A stretch of DNA of 64,000 bases from Streptomyces hawaiiensis. Lineage in GTDB: Bacteria; Actinomycetota; Actinomycetes; Streptomycetales; Streptomycetaceae. The notes beneath the pieces were generated by a model. It saw only the letters and a program-made list of their open reading frames with translations. It was not told the DNA's origin and did not search any database. Within the stretch, counting starts at the first letter, position 1, and every line of letters begins with the position of its first letter. Positions 1-7,923 of the stretch are shown here, in pieces. Position numbers and translations under genes: made by a program. The DNA lies in assembly GCF_004803895.1 (NCBI RefSeq), contig NZ_CP021978.1:7378001-7442000 (forward strand), in the 5' to 3' direction.

Positions 1-124
1 GGGCTGGTCGCTGTGGCCATGGCTCGGTCTCGCCGCCGCATCGGCGGGAGCCGTGGCGGCAGCGGTGGCGGCGGGCTGCCTCGGTGGCTCCCGGGTGACG
101 ACCCTGCTGAGGGCCGCACAGTGA
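1..124 (+). CDS. C-terminal end of a membrane protein (partial)
   Basis: The window opens inside a reading frame that ends in TGA at 122-124. The 40 visible residues are hydrophobic and very rich in Ala, Gly and Leu (LGLAASAGAVAAAVAAG), consistent with the last transmembrane helix of a membrane protein, followed by a short polar tail (SRVTTLLRAAQ). The family cannot be told from this fragment. A strong hairpin follows at once, so the gene ends its transcription unit. Confidence 0.55.
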   Translation, partial: GWSLWPWLGLAAASAGAVAAAVAAGCLGGSRVTTLLRAAQ

Positions 125-128
125 GGCC

Positions 129-162
129 CCGGCCGTAGCGGGCGCGCGCCCGCTACGGCCGG
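129..162. terminator. Perfect 16-bp inverted repeat
   Basis: Two 16-base arms (129-144 and 147-162) are exactly complementary around a CG centre, 4 bases after the stop of the preceding gene. There is no U-tract, as is usual in high-GC actinobacteria. It probably acts as a terminator for the upstream gene. Confidence 0.75.
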
Positions 163-319
163 GTGACGCCACAGGGGGCTCGCTGCCGCTCCGCTGAACA
201 CCCCCGGGGCGAACGGGTCGTGAAGGTACGTGCCGCGTTCTTGTGGCCAGGGCCGGGGCGCGATACACCGTACTCGCCCGTCGCATGGCGGGATTCGTTC
301 GCACCCTGGGGAGTGGGCC

Positions 320-1042
320 ATGAGCGTGACGAGTCGGTACCGGGAGGCGTGGGAGGGGTTCTGGCGGGAGGCGCCCGGCGAACCCGGGGCGGTGTTCTGG
401 GACGCGGAACCGGTCCTGACCGTGGGTCCGCATCTCGCCCTGTTCGAGCCGTACCTGGCCGATCCGGCGCTGCCGCTGGTGGACCTCGGCTGCGGCAACG
501 GCACCCAGACCCGCTACCTCGCGGACCGCTTCCCGCACGTGCTGGGCGTCGACCTGTCCGCCGCGGCCCTCGACCACGCCCGGCGCTCCGACCCGGCGGG
601 GCAGGCCTCCTACCGGCAGCTGGACGCCGCCGAGAAGGACGAGGCCCAGGCCCTGCACGCCGAGCTCGGCGACACCAACGTCTACATGCGGGGTGTCCTG
701 CACCAGTGCGAGCCGGACGACCGGCAGTCCCTGGTCGACGGGATCGCCACGCTGGTCGGCGACCGCGGCCGCGCCTGCCTGGTGGAGCTGTCGGGCACCG
801 CCAAGCAGGTGCTGAGGGGCCTGGCGGACGGCCCCGAAGGCCCGCCGCCCAAGCTCGCGCCCGTGTTCCGCCACGGCCTCGCGCCCGGCGAGGTCGCGGA
901 CGAGGCCGTGCCCGAGTATCTGCACTCGGCCGGTCTCACCGTCCTGGCGAGCGGCCGAATGCCCCTGAAGAGCACCGAGTACCGGCCCGACGGCACACGC
1001 ATCGAGCTGCCCTCCACCTGGCTGGTGGCGGGGCGCTCCTAG
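320..1042 (+). CDS. Class I SAM-dependent methyltransferase
   Basis: This 240-aa protein has the SAM-binding motif I VDLGCGNGTQT near residue 55, followed by the acidic end of strand 2 in LGVDLSAAALDHA, which marks a Rossmann-fold class I methyltransferase. The substrate cannot be predicted; the fold is used on small molecules, proteins and RNA. I chose the ATG at 320 because GGGGAG lies 8-10 bases upstream and the protein then begins with a normal amphipathic helix; an upstream in-frame start at 230 would add an unconvincing basic leader. The gene stands alone between two strong hairpins. Confident in the fold, not in the role. Confidence 0.8.
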   Translation: MSVTSRYREAWEGFWREAPGEPGAVFWDAEPVLTVGPHLALFEPYLADPALPLVDLGCGNGTQTRYLADRFPHVLGVDLSAAALDHARRSDPAGQASYRQLDAAEKDEAQALHAELGDTNVYMRGVLHQCEPDDRQSLVDGIATLVGDRGRACLVELSGTAKQVLRGLADGPEGPPPKLAPVFRHGLAPGEVADEAVPEYLHSAGLTVLASGRMPLKSTEYRPDGTRIELPSTWLVAGRS

Positions 1043-1102
1043 GGGTGTCCGCAAAGTCCCGCCCGCCCTCCGGGTGGACGACGCGACTTTGCGGACACCC
1101 CT
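1041..1102. terminator. 18-bp-stem bidirectional terminator
   Basis: The arms 1041-1058 and 1085-1102 are perfect inverted copies (AGGGGTGTCCGCAAAGTC and its complement) separated by 26 bases. The left arm overlaps the methyltransferase stop and the right arm overlaps the stop codon of the minus-strand pucR remnant, so it sits exactly between two convergent genes. Confidence 0.8.
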
Positions 1103-1241
1103 AGCCGCCGCCCAGCCGGTCGGCCAGACAGGCCAGGTACAGCGCCATGGCCGTCCGGTGCTCGCGCAGTGGACGGCCGGTGAGCTGCTCGATCTTGTTC
1201 ATGCGGTAGACGACGGTGTTGCGGTGGATGTGCGGGCACTG
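1101..1241 (-). pseudogene. 3' remnant of a PucR-family regulator
   Basis: On the minus strand this segment encodes the last ~45 residues of a PucR-type regulator, the C-terminal helix-turn-helix with the signature HRNTVVYRMNKIEQLTGRPL. PucR-family proteins sense purine or amino-acid related ligands and are usually ~400-550 aa; everything upstream of this motif is missing. The reading frame runs straight into sequence that, on the other strand, encodes an ABC permease C-terminus. This fits one deletion that removed the N-terminal part of pucR, the divergent promoter region and the start of the transporter operon. No expression or function is expected. Confidence 0.75.
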
Positions 1242-1436
1242 GAGGTGTACCTGGTCATCGCGGCGATCTACTTCGCCCTGTGCTACCCGCTGTCCCAACT
1301 GCTGCTGCTCCTGGAGCGGAAGGTCCGCTCGGGAGTGCCCCTGTCGCCGTGGCGCCGGCGGCGCCTGCGGGCGGCCCGTGCCCTGCTGGCCGCCGAACCG
1401 GCCGCCGGCGTACCCGTGAAGGAGGCTTCCGCATGA
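1239..1436 (+). pseudogene. 3' remnant of an amino-acid ABC transporter permease
   Basis: From about 1239 the plus strand encodes LEVYLVIAAIYFALCYPLSQ and a basic tail, the typical last transmembrane helix and cytoplasmic end of a HisM/GlnP-type amino-acid permease (family length ~220-300 aa; only ~65 residues remain). It ends in TGA overlapping the ATG of the following ATPase gene (ATGA at 1433), the normal operon arrangement for polar amino-acid transporters. Its 5' part is gone and it abuts the pucR remnant at about 1239-1241. Confidence 0.7.
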
Positions 1437-2225
1437 CCGAGTCGGTCGCCGCGGTGACGCCCGCCACCCGGGCCTCCTCCGAGGCCGTCGTACGCATCGA
1501 GTCGCTGAGCAAGTCCTTCGACGGCCGGCTCGTCCTCGACCGGGTGAACCTGGAGGTCGGCCGGGGCAGCATCGTCAGCGTCATCGGGCAGAGCGGCGGC
1601 GGCAAGACCACCCTGATGCGCTGCGTCAACCTGCTCGAACGCCCCGACCGGGGCACCATCGAGGTCGCCGGGAGGTGGTCCACCAGGACGGACGCACGGT
1701 CTGCCGAGAGCTGCCCCGGCTGCGCCGCACGGTCGGCATGGTCTTCCAGCGGTTCCATCTGTTCCCGCACCTCACGGCCGTGGAGAACGTCGTCCTCGCA
1801 CAGCGCAAAGCCGGTGTGCCCGAGGAACAGGCCCTGGTGCGGGCCGTGGCGCTGCTGCGCCGGGTCGGCGTGGCCCACCGCGCCCTCGCGCAGCCCGAGC
1901 AGCTCTCCGGCGGCGAGCAGCAGCGCGTCGCCATCGCCCGTGCACTCGCGCTCACCCCGAGGTGCTCCTCTTCGACGAGCCCACCTCGTCCCTGGACCCC
2001 GAGGCCACCCGGGAGGTGCTGGGCGTGATGCGGGAACTCGCCGCCGACGGGATGACGATGCTGCTGGTCACCCACGAACTGCCCTTCGCCCGCGAGGTGT
2101 CCGACCATGTCGTCTTCGTCGACGGCGGCCGGATCGTCGAGGAGGGCCGGCCCGGGGACGTCCTGGGCGCCCCCGCCCAGGCTCGTACCAGGGAGTTCCT
2201 CGCGTCGTACGGGAACGCGTCATGA
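1433..2225 (+). pseudogene. Amino-acid ABC transporter ATPase, two frameshifts
   Basis: Read through three frames, this is a complete polar amino-acid ABC ATPase (GlnQ/HisP type, ~265 aa). Frame 1 carries Walker A GQSGGGKTT, frame 2 the Q-loop (GMVFQRFHLFPHLT) and signature LSGGEQQRVAIARAL, and frame 3 Walker B LLFDEPTSSLDPEA and the switch His (LLVTHE). The frames change at about 1672 (GGGAGG where GGGGAGG is expected) and about 1956 (CCCC where CCCCC is expected). Both are single-base losses in homopolymers, so either the gene is dead or the assembly has two indels. The broken genes on both sides favour real decay. It overlaps the next remnant by 4 bases. Confidence 0.8.
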
Positions 2226-2551
2226 GCGCTGCGACGGGCCCGGTCGTCGTCGTGGGCGGTGGCGTGGTCGGGCTGTGCACGGCGTACTACCTGGCCGCCG
2301 CCGGGCTGCCCGTGGAGGTGGTCGAGCGGCGGCAGCTGGGCTCCGGGGCGTCCCGGGGCAACGCCGGCTGGGTGTCCCGACGGGCTCCCGGTGATCGACC
2401 GCGTCCCGGGGCACGACAACGCCTACGCGGCCACCGGCCACGGCATGCTGGGAGTCACCCTGGGCCCGGTCACCGGCTCGCCGAGTTCGTCGTCACCGGG
2501 CGGCGGCCCGAGGCGCTCGTGCCGTTCCGCTTCGAGCGGCTCCGACGCTGA
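2222..2551 (+). pseudogene. FAD-dependent D-amino-acid dehydrogenase-like gene, internally deleted
   Basis: The start encodes a classic FAD-binding N-terminus (VVVVGGGVVGLCTAYYLAAA, then the glutamate and RG.AG.V motif of DadA/SoxA-like oxidoreductases). After SRGNAGWVS the sequence jumps to the C-terminal FAD-binding part (GLPVIDRVPGHDNAYAATGH, then GMLGVTLGP), with frame changes near 2385 and 2472. Intact relatives are ~400-420 aa; about 300 residues from the middle, including the substrate domain, are missing. It follows the dead amino-acid transporter with an ATGA overlap, so the whole uptake/oxidation operon has been lost. Confidence 0.75.
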
Positions 2552-2641
2552 GCCGGACGTGGTCTGGTGGACGACGGATTTGTCGGTGTACGGTCACTCT
2601 GCCCCGTCCATGCGCCTGCCTCGCCCCCGCGGAGGACAGTC

Positions 2642-3739
2642 ATGCCGATGCCCTGGTTACGGATGCTTATCGCCTCGGCGGCGTCGGCGGTGATGGTCGG
2701 CACATCCGCCGTCACGACCGCCGCCGCACCGGACCATCGCGCGGTACGGGACAGCGTGCACACCGCAGGGCGGGTCCAGGACGCCGGCGACCTGCTCCGG
2801 TACAGCTGGCCCGGCGTCTACTTCGAGGGCCGGATCCGGGGCACCGGCGTGGGCGTCGTGCTCGACGACCCGGCCGCCGACTACGACGTCCAGGTCGACG
2901 GAACCACCGTCGCGACCCTCGTCACGCCGGGAAGGACCACCCACTGGGTCAGGGGCCTGCGCGACGGCGTGCACACCGTGCGGCTCGTCAAGCGCAACGA
3001 CACCCCGTGGAGCACCAGCTCCTTCGGCGGCTTCGTCGCCGCGCCCGGCGGTGCCGTCCTGGCCCGGCCGGCCGCGCGCAGCCGCCAGATCGAGTTCATC
3101 GGCGACTCCCTCACGGCCGGTTACGGAAACCTCTCCGCCTCCCGCGACTGCGACGGCGAACAGCTCAAGCGCACGACCAACGCCGATGTGAGCTACGGCG
3201 CCCTCACCGCCCGGGGGCTGCGCGCCGACTACCAGGTCAACGCGTATTCGGGCCAGGGCATGGTGCGCAACTACAACGGCGGCTCCCCGGAGGTGAACTA
3301 CCGCACCTTCTACGACCGCGCGCTGCTGAACGTGCCGGGCGACGTCTGGCGAAACCCGGGCACCTGGCGGCCGCAACTCGTGGTGGTCAACCTCGGCACC
3401 AACGACTTCTCCACCCCGGTCAACCCGGGCGAGCCCTGGACGGACGAGAGCCTCGCCGCCGCCTACCGCAGCGCCTACAGCGGCTTCCTCGAAAAGCTGC
3501 GCAAGCGCTACGGGGCCACGACCACCATCCTGGCCGCGGGCACGGGCCCGTTCGCCGGGCACGTCGAACACGTCGTCCGGGAACGCACCGGCGCGGGCGA
3601 CCACCGGGTCCGCTACTGGCCCCTCGACACCACCGGCCTGGATCTCAACGGCTGCCACTGGCACTACTCGGCTCGCGATCACCGCCTGCTGGCCGACCGG
3701 CTCACCGCGTTCCTCGCCGACCTGCCGATCCGCTGGTGA
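2642..3739 (+). CDS. Secreted SGNH/GDSL esterase, CE2-like
   Basis: A 365-aa protein with a signal peptide (residues 1 to ~29; hydrophobic IASAASAVMVG, cleavage near TAAA-P), an N-terminal beta domain (~35-145) and an SGNH hydrolase domain. Block I is FIGDSLTAGYGN with Ser156 as nucleophile, VVNLGTNDF supplies the Asn block, and the C-terminal GCHWHYSARDH supplies the catalytic His. The order of beta domain then SGNH domain is that of carbohydrate esterase family 2 (acetyl-xylan and related deacetylases). Start ATG 2642 has GGAGGA 7 bases upstream. Probably removes acetyl groups from extracellular polysaccharide; the substrate is not proven. Confidence 0.85.
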   Translation: MPMPWLRMLIASAASAVMVGTSAVTTAAAPDHRAVRDSVHTAGRVQDAGDLLRYSWPGVYFEGRIRGTGVGVVLDDPAADYDVQVDGTTVATLVTPGRTTHWVRGLRDGVHTVRLVKRNDTPWSTSSFGGFVAAPGGAVLARPAARSRQIEFIGDSLTAGYGNLSASRDCDGEQLKRTTNADVSYGALTARGLRADYQVNAYSGQGMVRNYNGGSPEVNYRTFYDRALLNVPGDVWRNPGTWRPQLVVVNLGTNDFSTPVNPGEPWTDESLAAAYRSAYSGFLEKLRKRYGATTTILAAGTGPFAGHVEHVVRERTGAGDHRVRYWPLDTTGLDLNGCHWHYSARDHRLLADRLTAFLADLPIRW

Positions 3740-3813
3740 CCACCTCGTAGCCGGTTCCGCCCGCAGCGCGTAACGTGACGAACCATGAAGATCTCCGCCC
3801 TGGACGGCTCGTC

Positions 3814-4647
3814 ATGAGAATCCTCATCAGCGCCGACATGGAGGGCGCCACCGGCGTCACCTGGCCCGATGACGTGATGCCGGGCGCGTCCCAGTGGGAG
3901 CGCTGCCGCTCGCTGTTCACCTCCGACGTCAACGCCGCCGTGCGGGGCTTCCACGACGGCGGCGCCGACGAGGTGATCATCAACGAGGCGCACTCCACGA
4001 TGCGCAACCTGCTGCTGGAGCAGCTCGACGACCGCGCCCAGATGCTCACCGGCCGGCACAAGGCGCTGTCCATGGTGGAGGGCGTGCAGCACGGCGACGT
4101 CGACGGCATCGCGTTCGTCGGCTACCACGCGGGCGCCGGCATGGAGGGCGTCCTCGCCCACACCTACCTCGCCAACTCCATCACGGGCGTGTGGCTGAAC
4201 GGCGTACGGGCGAGCGAGGGGCTCCTCAACGCCCATGTCGTCGCCGAGTACGGGGTGCCGGTCGTGCTGGTCACCGGGGACGACGTCGCCTGCGAGGACG
4301 CGCTCGGGTACGCGCCCGAGGCGCCGAAGGTCGCGGTGAAGGACCACGTGTCGCGCTACGCGGCGGTGTGCCGCACACCCGCCCGCACCGCGGCCGACAT
4401 CCGGGCGGCGGCCAAGGAGGCGGCCGCGCTGGCGGTGCGTCACGAACCCGTGCGCGGTGGCCCGTTCACCGTGGCCGTGGAGTTCGACGCGGAGCACCTG
4501 GCGATGGCCGCCACCGTCGTCCCGGGTGTGGACCGGATCGCGGAGCGGAAGGTGGCGTACACGAGCGAGACCATGTACGAGGGCATCCGCGCCTTCAAGG
4601 CGGTCACCACGATCGTCTCGGCCGCGGTGGAGGAGCAGTATGGCTGA
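3814..4647 (+). CDS. M55 family D-aminopeptidase (DppA-like)
   Basis: The 277-aa protein matches the zinc D-aminopeptidase family M55. The metal-binding residues of Bacillus DppA line up as Asp8 and Glu10 (SADMEG), His60 (NEAHSTMRN) and His105 (GYHAGAG). The family removes N-terminal D-residues such as D-Ala from small peptides and forms decameric rings in the cytoplasm. I chose ATG 3814, giving the conserved MRILISADMEG start; an ATG 39 bases upstream adds an unconserved leader. It is the first gene of a four-peptidase operon and overlaps the next gene by 8 bases. Confidence 0.9.
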   Translation: MRILISADMEGATGVTWPDDVMPGASQWERCRSLFTSDVNAAVRGFHDGGADEVIINEAHSTMRNLLLEQLDDRAQMLTGRHKALSMVEGVQHGDVDGIAFVGYHAGAGMEGVLAHTYLANSITGVWLNGVRASEGLLNAHVVAEYGVPVVLVTGDDVACEDALGYAPEAPKVAVKDHVSRYAAVCRTPARTAADIRAAAKEAAALAVRHEPVRGGPFTVAVEFDAEHLAMAATVVPGVDRIAERKVAYTSETMYEGIRAFKAVTTIVSAAVEEQYG

Positions 4648-5953
4648 GCAGGTCGACGGGCCCGCGCTGGACGAGGTCGTGACGTTCACGTCCGACCTCA
4701 TCCGGATCGACACCACCAACCGGGGCGGGGGCGACTGCCGGGAGCGGCCCGCCGCCGAGTACGCCGCCGCACGGCTCGCCGAGGCCGGCATCGAGCCGAC
4801 CCTGCTGGAGCGCGCCGAGGGGCGGACCAACGTCGTCGCCCGGATCGAGGGCACCGATTCCTCGGCCGGCGCCCTGCTGCTCCACGGCCATCTCGACGTC
4901 GTGCCCGCCGCGGCCGCCGACTGGAGCGTGCACCCGTTCTCCGGGGAGATCCGCGACGGGGTCGTCTGGGGGCGCGGCGCCGTCGACATGAAGAACATGG
5001 ACGCGATGATCCTGGCCGTCCTGCGCGGCTGGGCCCGGCAGGGCGTCCGGCCCCGCCGGGACATCGTCATCGCGTTCACCGCCGACGAGGAGGCCAGCGC
5101 CGAGGACGGCTCCGGGTTCCTCGCCGACGAGCATGCCGCACTGTTCGAGGGCTGCACCGAGGGCATCAGCGAGTCGGGCGCCTTCACCTTCCACGACGGC
5201 GGCGGGCGGCAGATCTACCCGATCGCGGCCGGGGAACGCGGCACCGCCTGGCTGAAGCTCACCGCCCGCGGACGCGCCGGGCACGGCTCCAAGGTCAACC
5301 GGGACAACGCCGTGACCCGCCTCGCCTGCGCGATCGCGCGGATCGGCGCACATGAGTGGCCGCTCAGGCTCACCCCGACCGTGCGCGCCGCGCTCACCGA
5401 GCTTGCCGCGCTCTACGGCATCGAGACCGACCTCGCCGATGTGGACGCGCTGCTGGAGAAGCTCGGCCCGGCCGCCGCTCTCGTCGAGCCGACCCTGCGC
5501 AACAGCGCCAGTCCGACCATGCTGGACGCCGGTTACAAGATCAATGTCATTCCCGGCGAGGCCGTGGCGTACGTGGACGGCCGGTACATGCCCGGTGGCG
5601 AGGACGAGTTCCGCGGCACTCTCGACCGGCTCACCGGGCCGGACGTGGACTGGGAGTTCCACCACCGCGAGGTCGCCCTTCAGTCACCGGTGGACTCGGC
5701 GACCTTCGCGGGTATGCGGGCCGCCGTCGAGGAGTTCGCGCCGGAGGGCCATGTCGTGCCGTTCTGCATGTCCGGCGGCACCGACGCCAAGCAGTTCTCC
5801 CGCCTCGGCATCACCGGCTACGGCTTCACCCCGCTGAAGCTGCCGGACGGCTACGACTACGCGGCCATGTTCCACGGGGTCGACGAGCGGGTACCGGTCG
5901 AGGCGCTGCACTTCGGTGTCCGCGTACTCGACCGGTTCCTGCGGACGGCCTAG
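4640..5953 (+). CDS. M20 family metallopeptidase
   Basis: A 437-aa M20 di-zinc peptidase/deacylase. The metal-site motifs are LLHGHLDVVPA (His ligand and Asp), GRGAVDMKN (bridging Asp) and AFTADEEAS (catalytic Glu pair), followed by the lid dimerisation domain around residues 200-320 (GRAGHGSKV) and a late His ligand. Family members cleave dipeptides, N-acyl amino acids or carboxypeptidase substrates. Its start lies inside the end of the M55 gene, indicating translational coupling. The context suggests it finishes degradation of short peptides released by its neighbours. Confidence 0.88.
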   Translation: MAEQVDGPALDEVVTFTSDLIRIDTTNRGGGDCRERPAAEYAAARLAEAGIEPTLLERAEGRTNVVARIEGTDSSAGALLLHGHLDVVPAAAADWSVHPFSGEIRDGVVWGRGAVDMKNMDAMILAVLRGWARQGVRPRRDIVIAFTADEEASAEDGSGFLADEHAALFEGCTEGISESGAFTFHDGGGRQIYPIAAGERGTAWLKLTARGRAGHGSKVNRDNAVTRLACAIARIGAHEWPLRLTPTVRAALTELAALYGIETDLADVDALLEKLGPAAALVEPTLRNSASPTMLDAGYKINVIPGEAVAYVDGRYMPGGEDEFRGTLDRLTGPDVDWEFHHREVALQSPVDSATFAGMRAAVEEFAPEGHVVPFCMSGGTDAKQFSRLGITGYGFTPLKLPDGYDYAAMFHGVDERVPVEALHFGVRVLDRFLRTA

Positions 5954-5964
5954 GAGAGTGGGGG

Positions 5965-7923
5965 ATGACGGTGCGGACGCTGGCCTACGGGGCGTGGCCC
6001 TCACCCATCGACGCGGCCCTGACCGCCGCGCACGACGGGCACCCGGAGTACGTGGGCTTCGTCGGCGACGAGGTGTGGTGGACCGAGCCGCGCCCCGACG
6101 AGGGTGGCCGGCGCACCCTGGTCCGGCGGCATCCCGACGGCCGGGAGGAGCCGCTGCTGCCCGCGCCGTGGAACGTGCGCAGCCGGGTCATCGAGTACGG
6201 CGGGCACCCGTGGGCCGCCCTCGCCGATGACGCCGGGCCGCTGGTGGTGTTCGTGAACTTCGCCGACCAGCGGCTGTACCGCTGCGAGCCGGGCGGGGAA
6301 CCCCGTCCGCTCACACCGGTGTCCCCCGTGGGCGCGGGCCTGCGCTGGGCCGAGCCGCAGCTGCGGCCCGAACGGGGTGAAGTGTGGTGCGTGCTGGAGG
6401 AGTTCACCGGTGAGGGGCCCACCGACGTGCGCCGCGTCCTGGCCGCCGTACCGCTGGACGGCTCCGCGGCCCGGGACCGGGACGCCGTACGCGAACTCAC
6501 CGACGCCCGGCACCGGTTCGTGACCGGGCCGAAGCTCTCGCCCGACGGGCGGCGGGCCGTCTGGCTCGCCTGGGACCATCCGCGCATGCCCTGGGACGGC
6601 ACCGAACTGCTCCTCGCCGACGTCGCGCCCGACGGCACCCTGCGCGGCGCCCGGGCCGTGGCCGGCGGACCCGGCGAATCGATCGCCCAGGCCGACTGGA
6701 CCCACGACGGCCGCCTCCTGCACGCGAGCGACCGCACCGGCTGGTGGAACCTCTACCTCGACGGCGAGCCGCTGTGCCCGCGCGAGGAGGAGTTCGGCGG
6801 GGCGCTGTGGAAGCTGGGTTCGAGATGGTTCACGCCGCTGCAGAGCGGTCTGATCGCCGTCGTGCACGGCCGGGGCGCCACCGCCCTCGGCATCCTGGAC
6901 CCCGAGACCGGCGAGGTCGTCGACGCGGCCGGGCCCTGGACCGAGTTCACCCCCACCCTCGCCGCCCACGGCGAACGGGTCGTCGCCGTCGGAGCCAGCC
7001 CGCGCAGCGCCTACGAGGTCGTCGAGCTGGACGCCCGCACCGGCCGGGCCCGGGTCGTCGGCGCCGAGCACGACGACGCCGTGGATCCCGCGTACTACCC
7101 CGAGCCGCAGATCCGCGTCTTCACCGGCCCCGACGGACGCGACATCCACGCCCACATCTACCCGCCGCACCACCCCGGCTGCGTCGCGCCCGGCGACGAA
7201 CTGCCGCCCTACGTCGTCTGGGCGCACGGCGGGCCCACCGGCCGCGCGCCGCTCGTGCTCGACCTGGAGATCGCCTACTTCACCTCGCGCGGCATCGGCG
7301 TCGCCGAGGTCAACTACGGCGGCTCTACGGGTTACGGCCGCCCGTACCGCGAGCGGCTGCGCGAACAGTGGGGCGTGGTGGACGTCGAGGACTGCGCCGC
7401 CGTCGCCCTGGCCCTCGCCGACGAGGGCACCGCCGACCACGGCCGGCTCGCCGTGCGGGGCGGCAGCGCGGGCGGCTGGACCGCGGCGGCCTCGCTCACC
7501 ACGACCGACGTCTACGCCTGCGGCACGATCAAGTACCCGATCCTGGACCTGGCCGGCTGGGGCGCGGGGGAGACCCACGACTTCGAGTCGCGGTACCTGG
7601 AGAGTCTGATCGGGCCGCTCGCCGAGGTGCCCGCCCGGTACGCGGAGCGCTCGCCCGCCGCCCACGCCGACCGCCTCGCCGTGCCGTTCCTGCTGCTCCA
7701 GGGCCTGGACGACGTGATCTGCCCGCCCGTCCAGTGCGAGCGGTTCCTGGCCCGCCTGGAGGGCCGTAACGTGCCGCACGCGTATCTCGCCTTCGAGGGG
7801 GAGGGGCACGGGTTCCGGAAGGCGGAGATCATGGTGCGCGCCCTGGAGGCCGAACTCTCCCTCTACGCCCAGGTGTTCCGCCTGAACCCGCCCGGTATCC
7901 CCGCCCTGGAGCTCACCAAGTGA
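5965..7923 (+). CDS. S9 family (prolyl oligopeptidase-like) peptidase
   Basis: A 652-aa protein with an N-terminal beta-propeller (about residues 1-390, repeats such as KLSPDGRRAVWLAW) and a C-terminal alpha/beta hydrolase domain. The nucleophile is Ser501 in RGGSAGGW, the acid is in GLDDVICPP and the catalytic His in EGEGHGFRK. These are the marks of acylaminoacyl-peptidase or oligopeptidase of family S9C, which only admits short peptides through the propeller. No signal peptide, so it is cytoplasmic. It starts 11 bases after the M20 gene with a GGAGAGTGGGGG leader and overlaps the S66 gene by 4 bases. Confidence 0.88.
   Translation: MTVRTLAYGAWPSPIDAALTAAHDGHPEYVGFVGDEVWWTEPRPDEGGRRTLVRRHPDGREEPLLPAPWNVRSRVIEYGGHPWAALADDAGPLVVFVNFADQRLYRCEPGGEPRPLTPVSPVGAGLRWAEPQLRPERGEVWCVLEEFTGEGPTDVRRVLAAVPLDGSAARDRDAVRELTDARHRFVTGPKLSPDGRRAVWLAWDHPRMPWDGTELLLADVAPDGTLRGARAVAGGPGESIAQADWTHDGRLLHASDRTGWWNLYLDGEPLCPREEEFGGALWKLGSRWFTPLQSGLIAVVHGRGATALGILDPETGEVVDAAGPWTEFTPTLAAHGERVVAVGASPRSAYEVVELDARTGRARVVGAEHDDAVDPAYYPEPQIRVFTGPDGRDIHAHIYPPHHPGCVAPGDELPPYVVWAHGGPTGRAPLVLDLEIAYFTSRGIGVAEVNYGGSTGYGRPYRERLREQWGVVDVEDCAAVALALADEGTADHGRLAVRGGSAGGWTAAASLTTTDVYACGTIKYPILDLAGWGAGETHDFESRYLESLIGPLAEVPARYAERSPAAHADRLAVPFLLLQGLDDVICPPVQCERFLARLEGRNVPHAYLAFEGEGHGFRKAEIMVRALEAELSLYAQVFRLNPPGIPALELTK

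Noticed and set aside
163..1104. 313-aa plus-strand frame over the methyltransferase and similar long Arg/Pro/Gly-rich frames elsewhere
   Set aside because: They are shadows of real genes in very high-GC DNA, rich in Arg, Pro, Gly and Ala and without motifs.
1433..2225. Programmed frameshifting in the ABC ATPase
   Set aside because: Two shifts at ordinary G and C runs without slippery heptamers or stem-loops, beside truncated genes, fit decay or sequencing error better.
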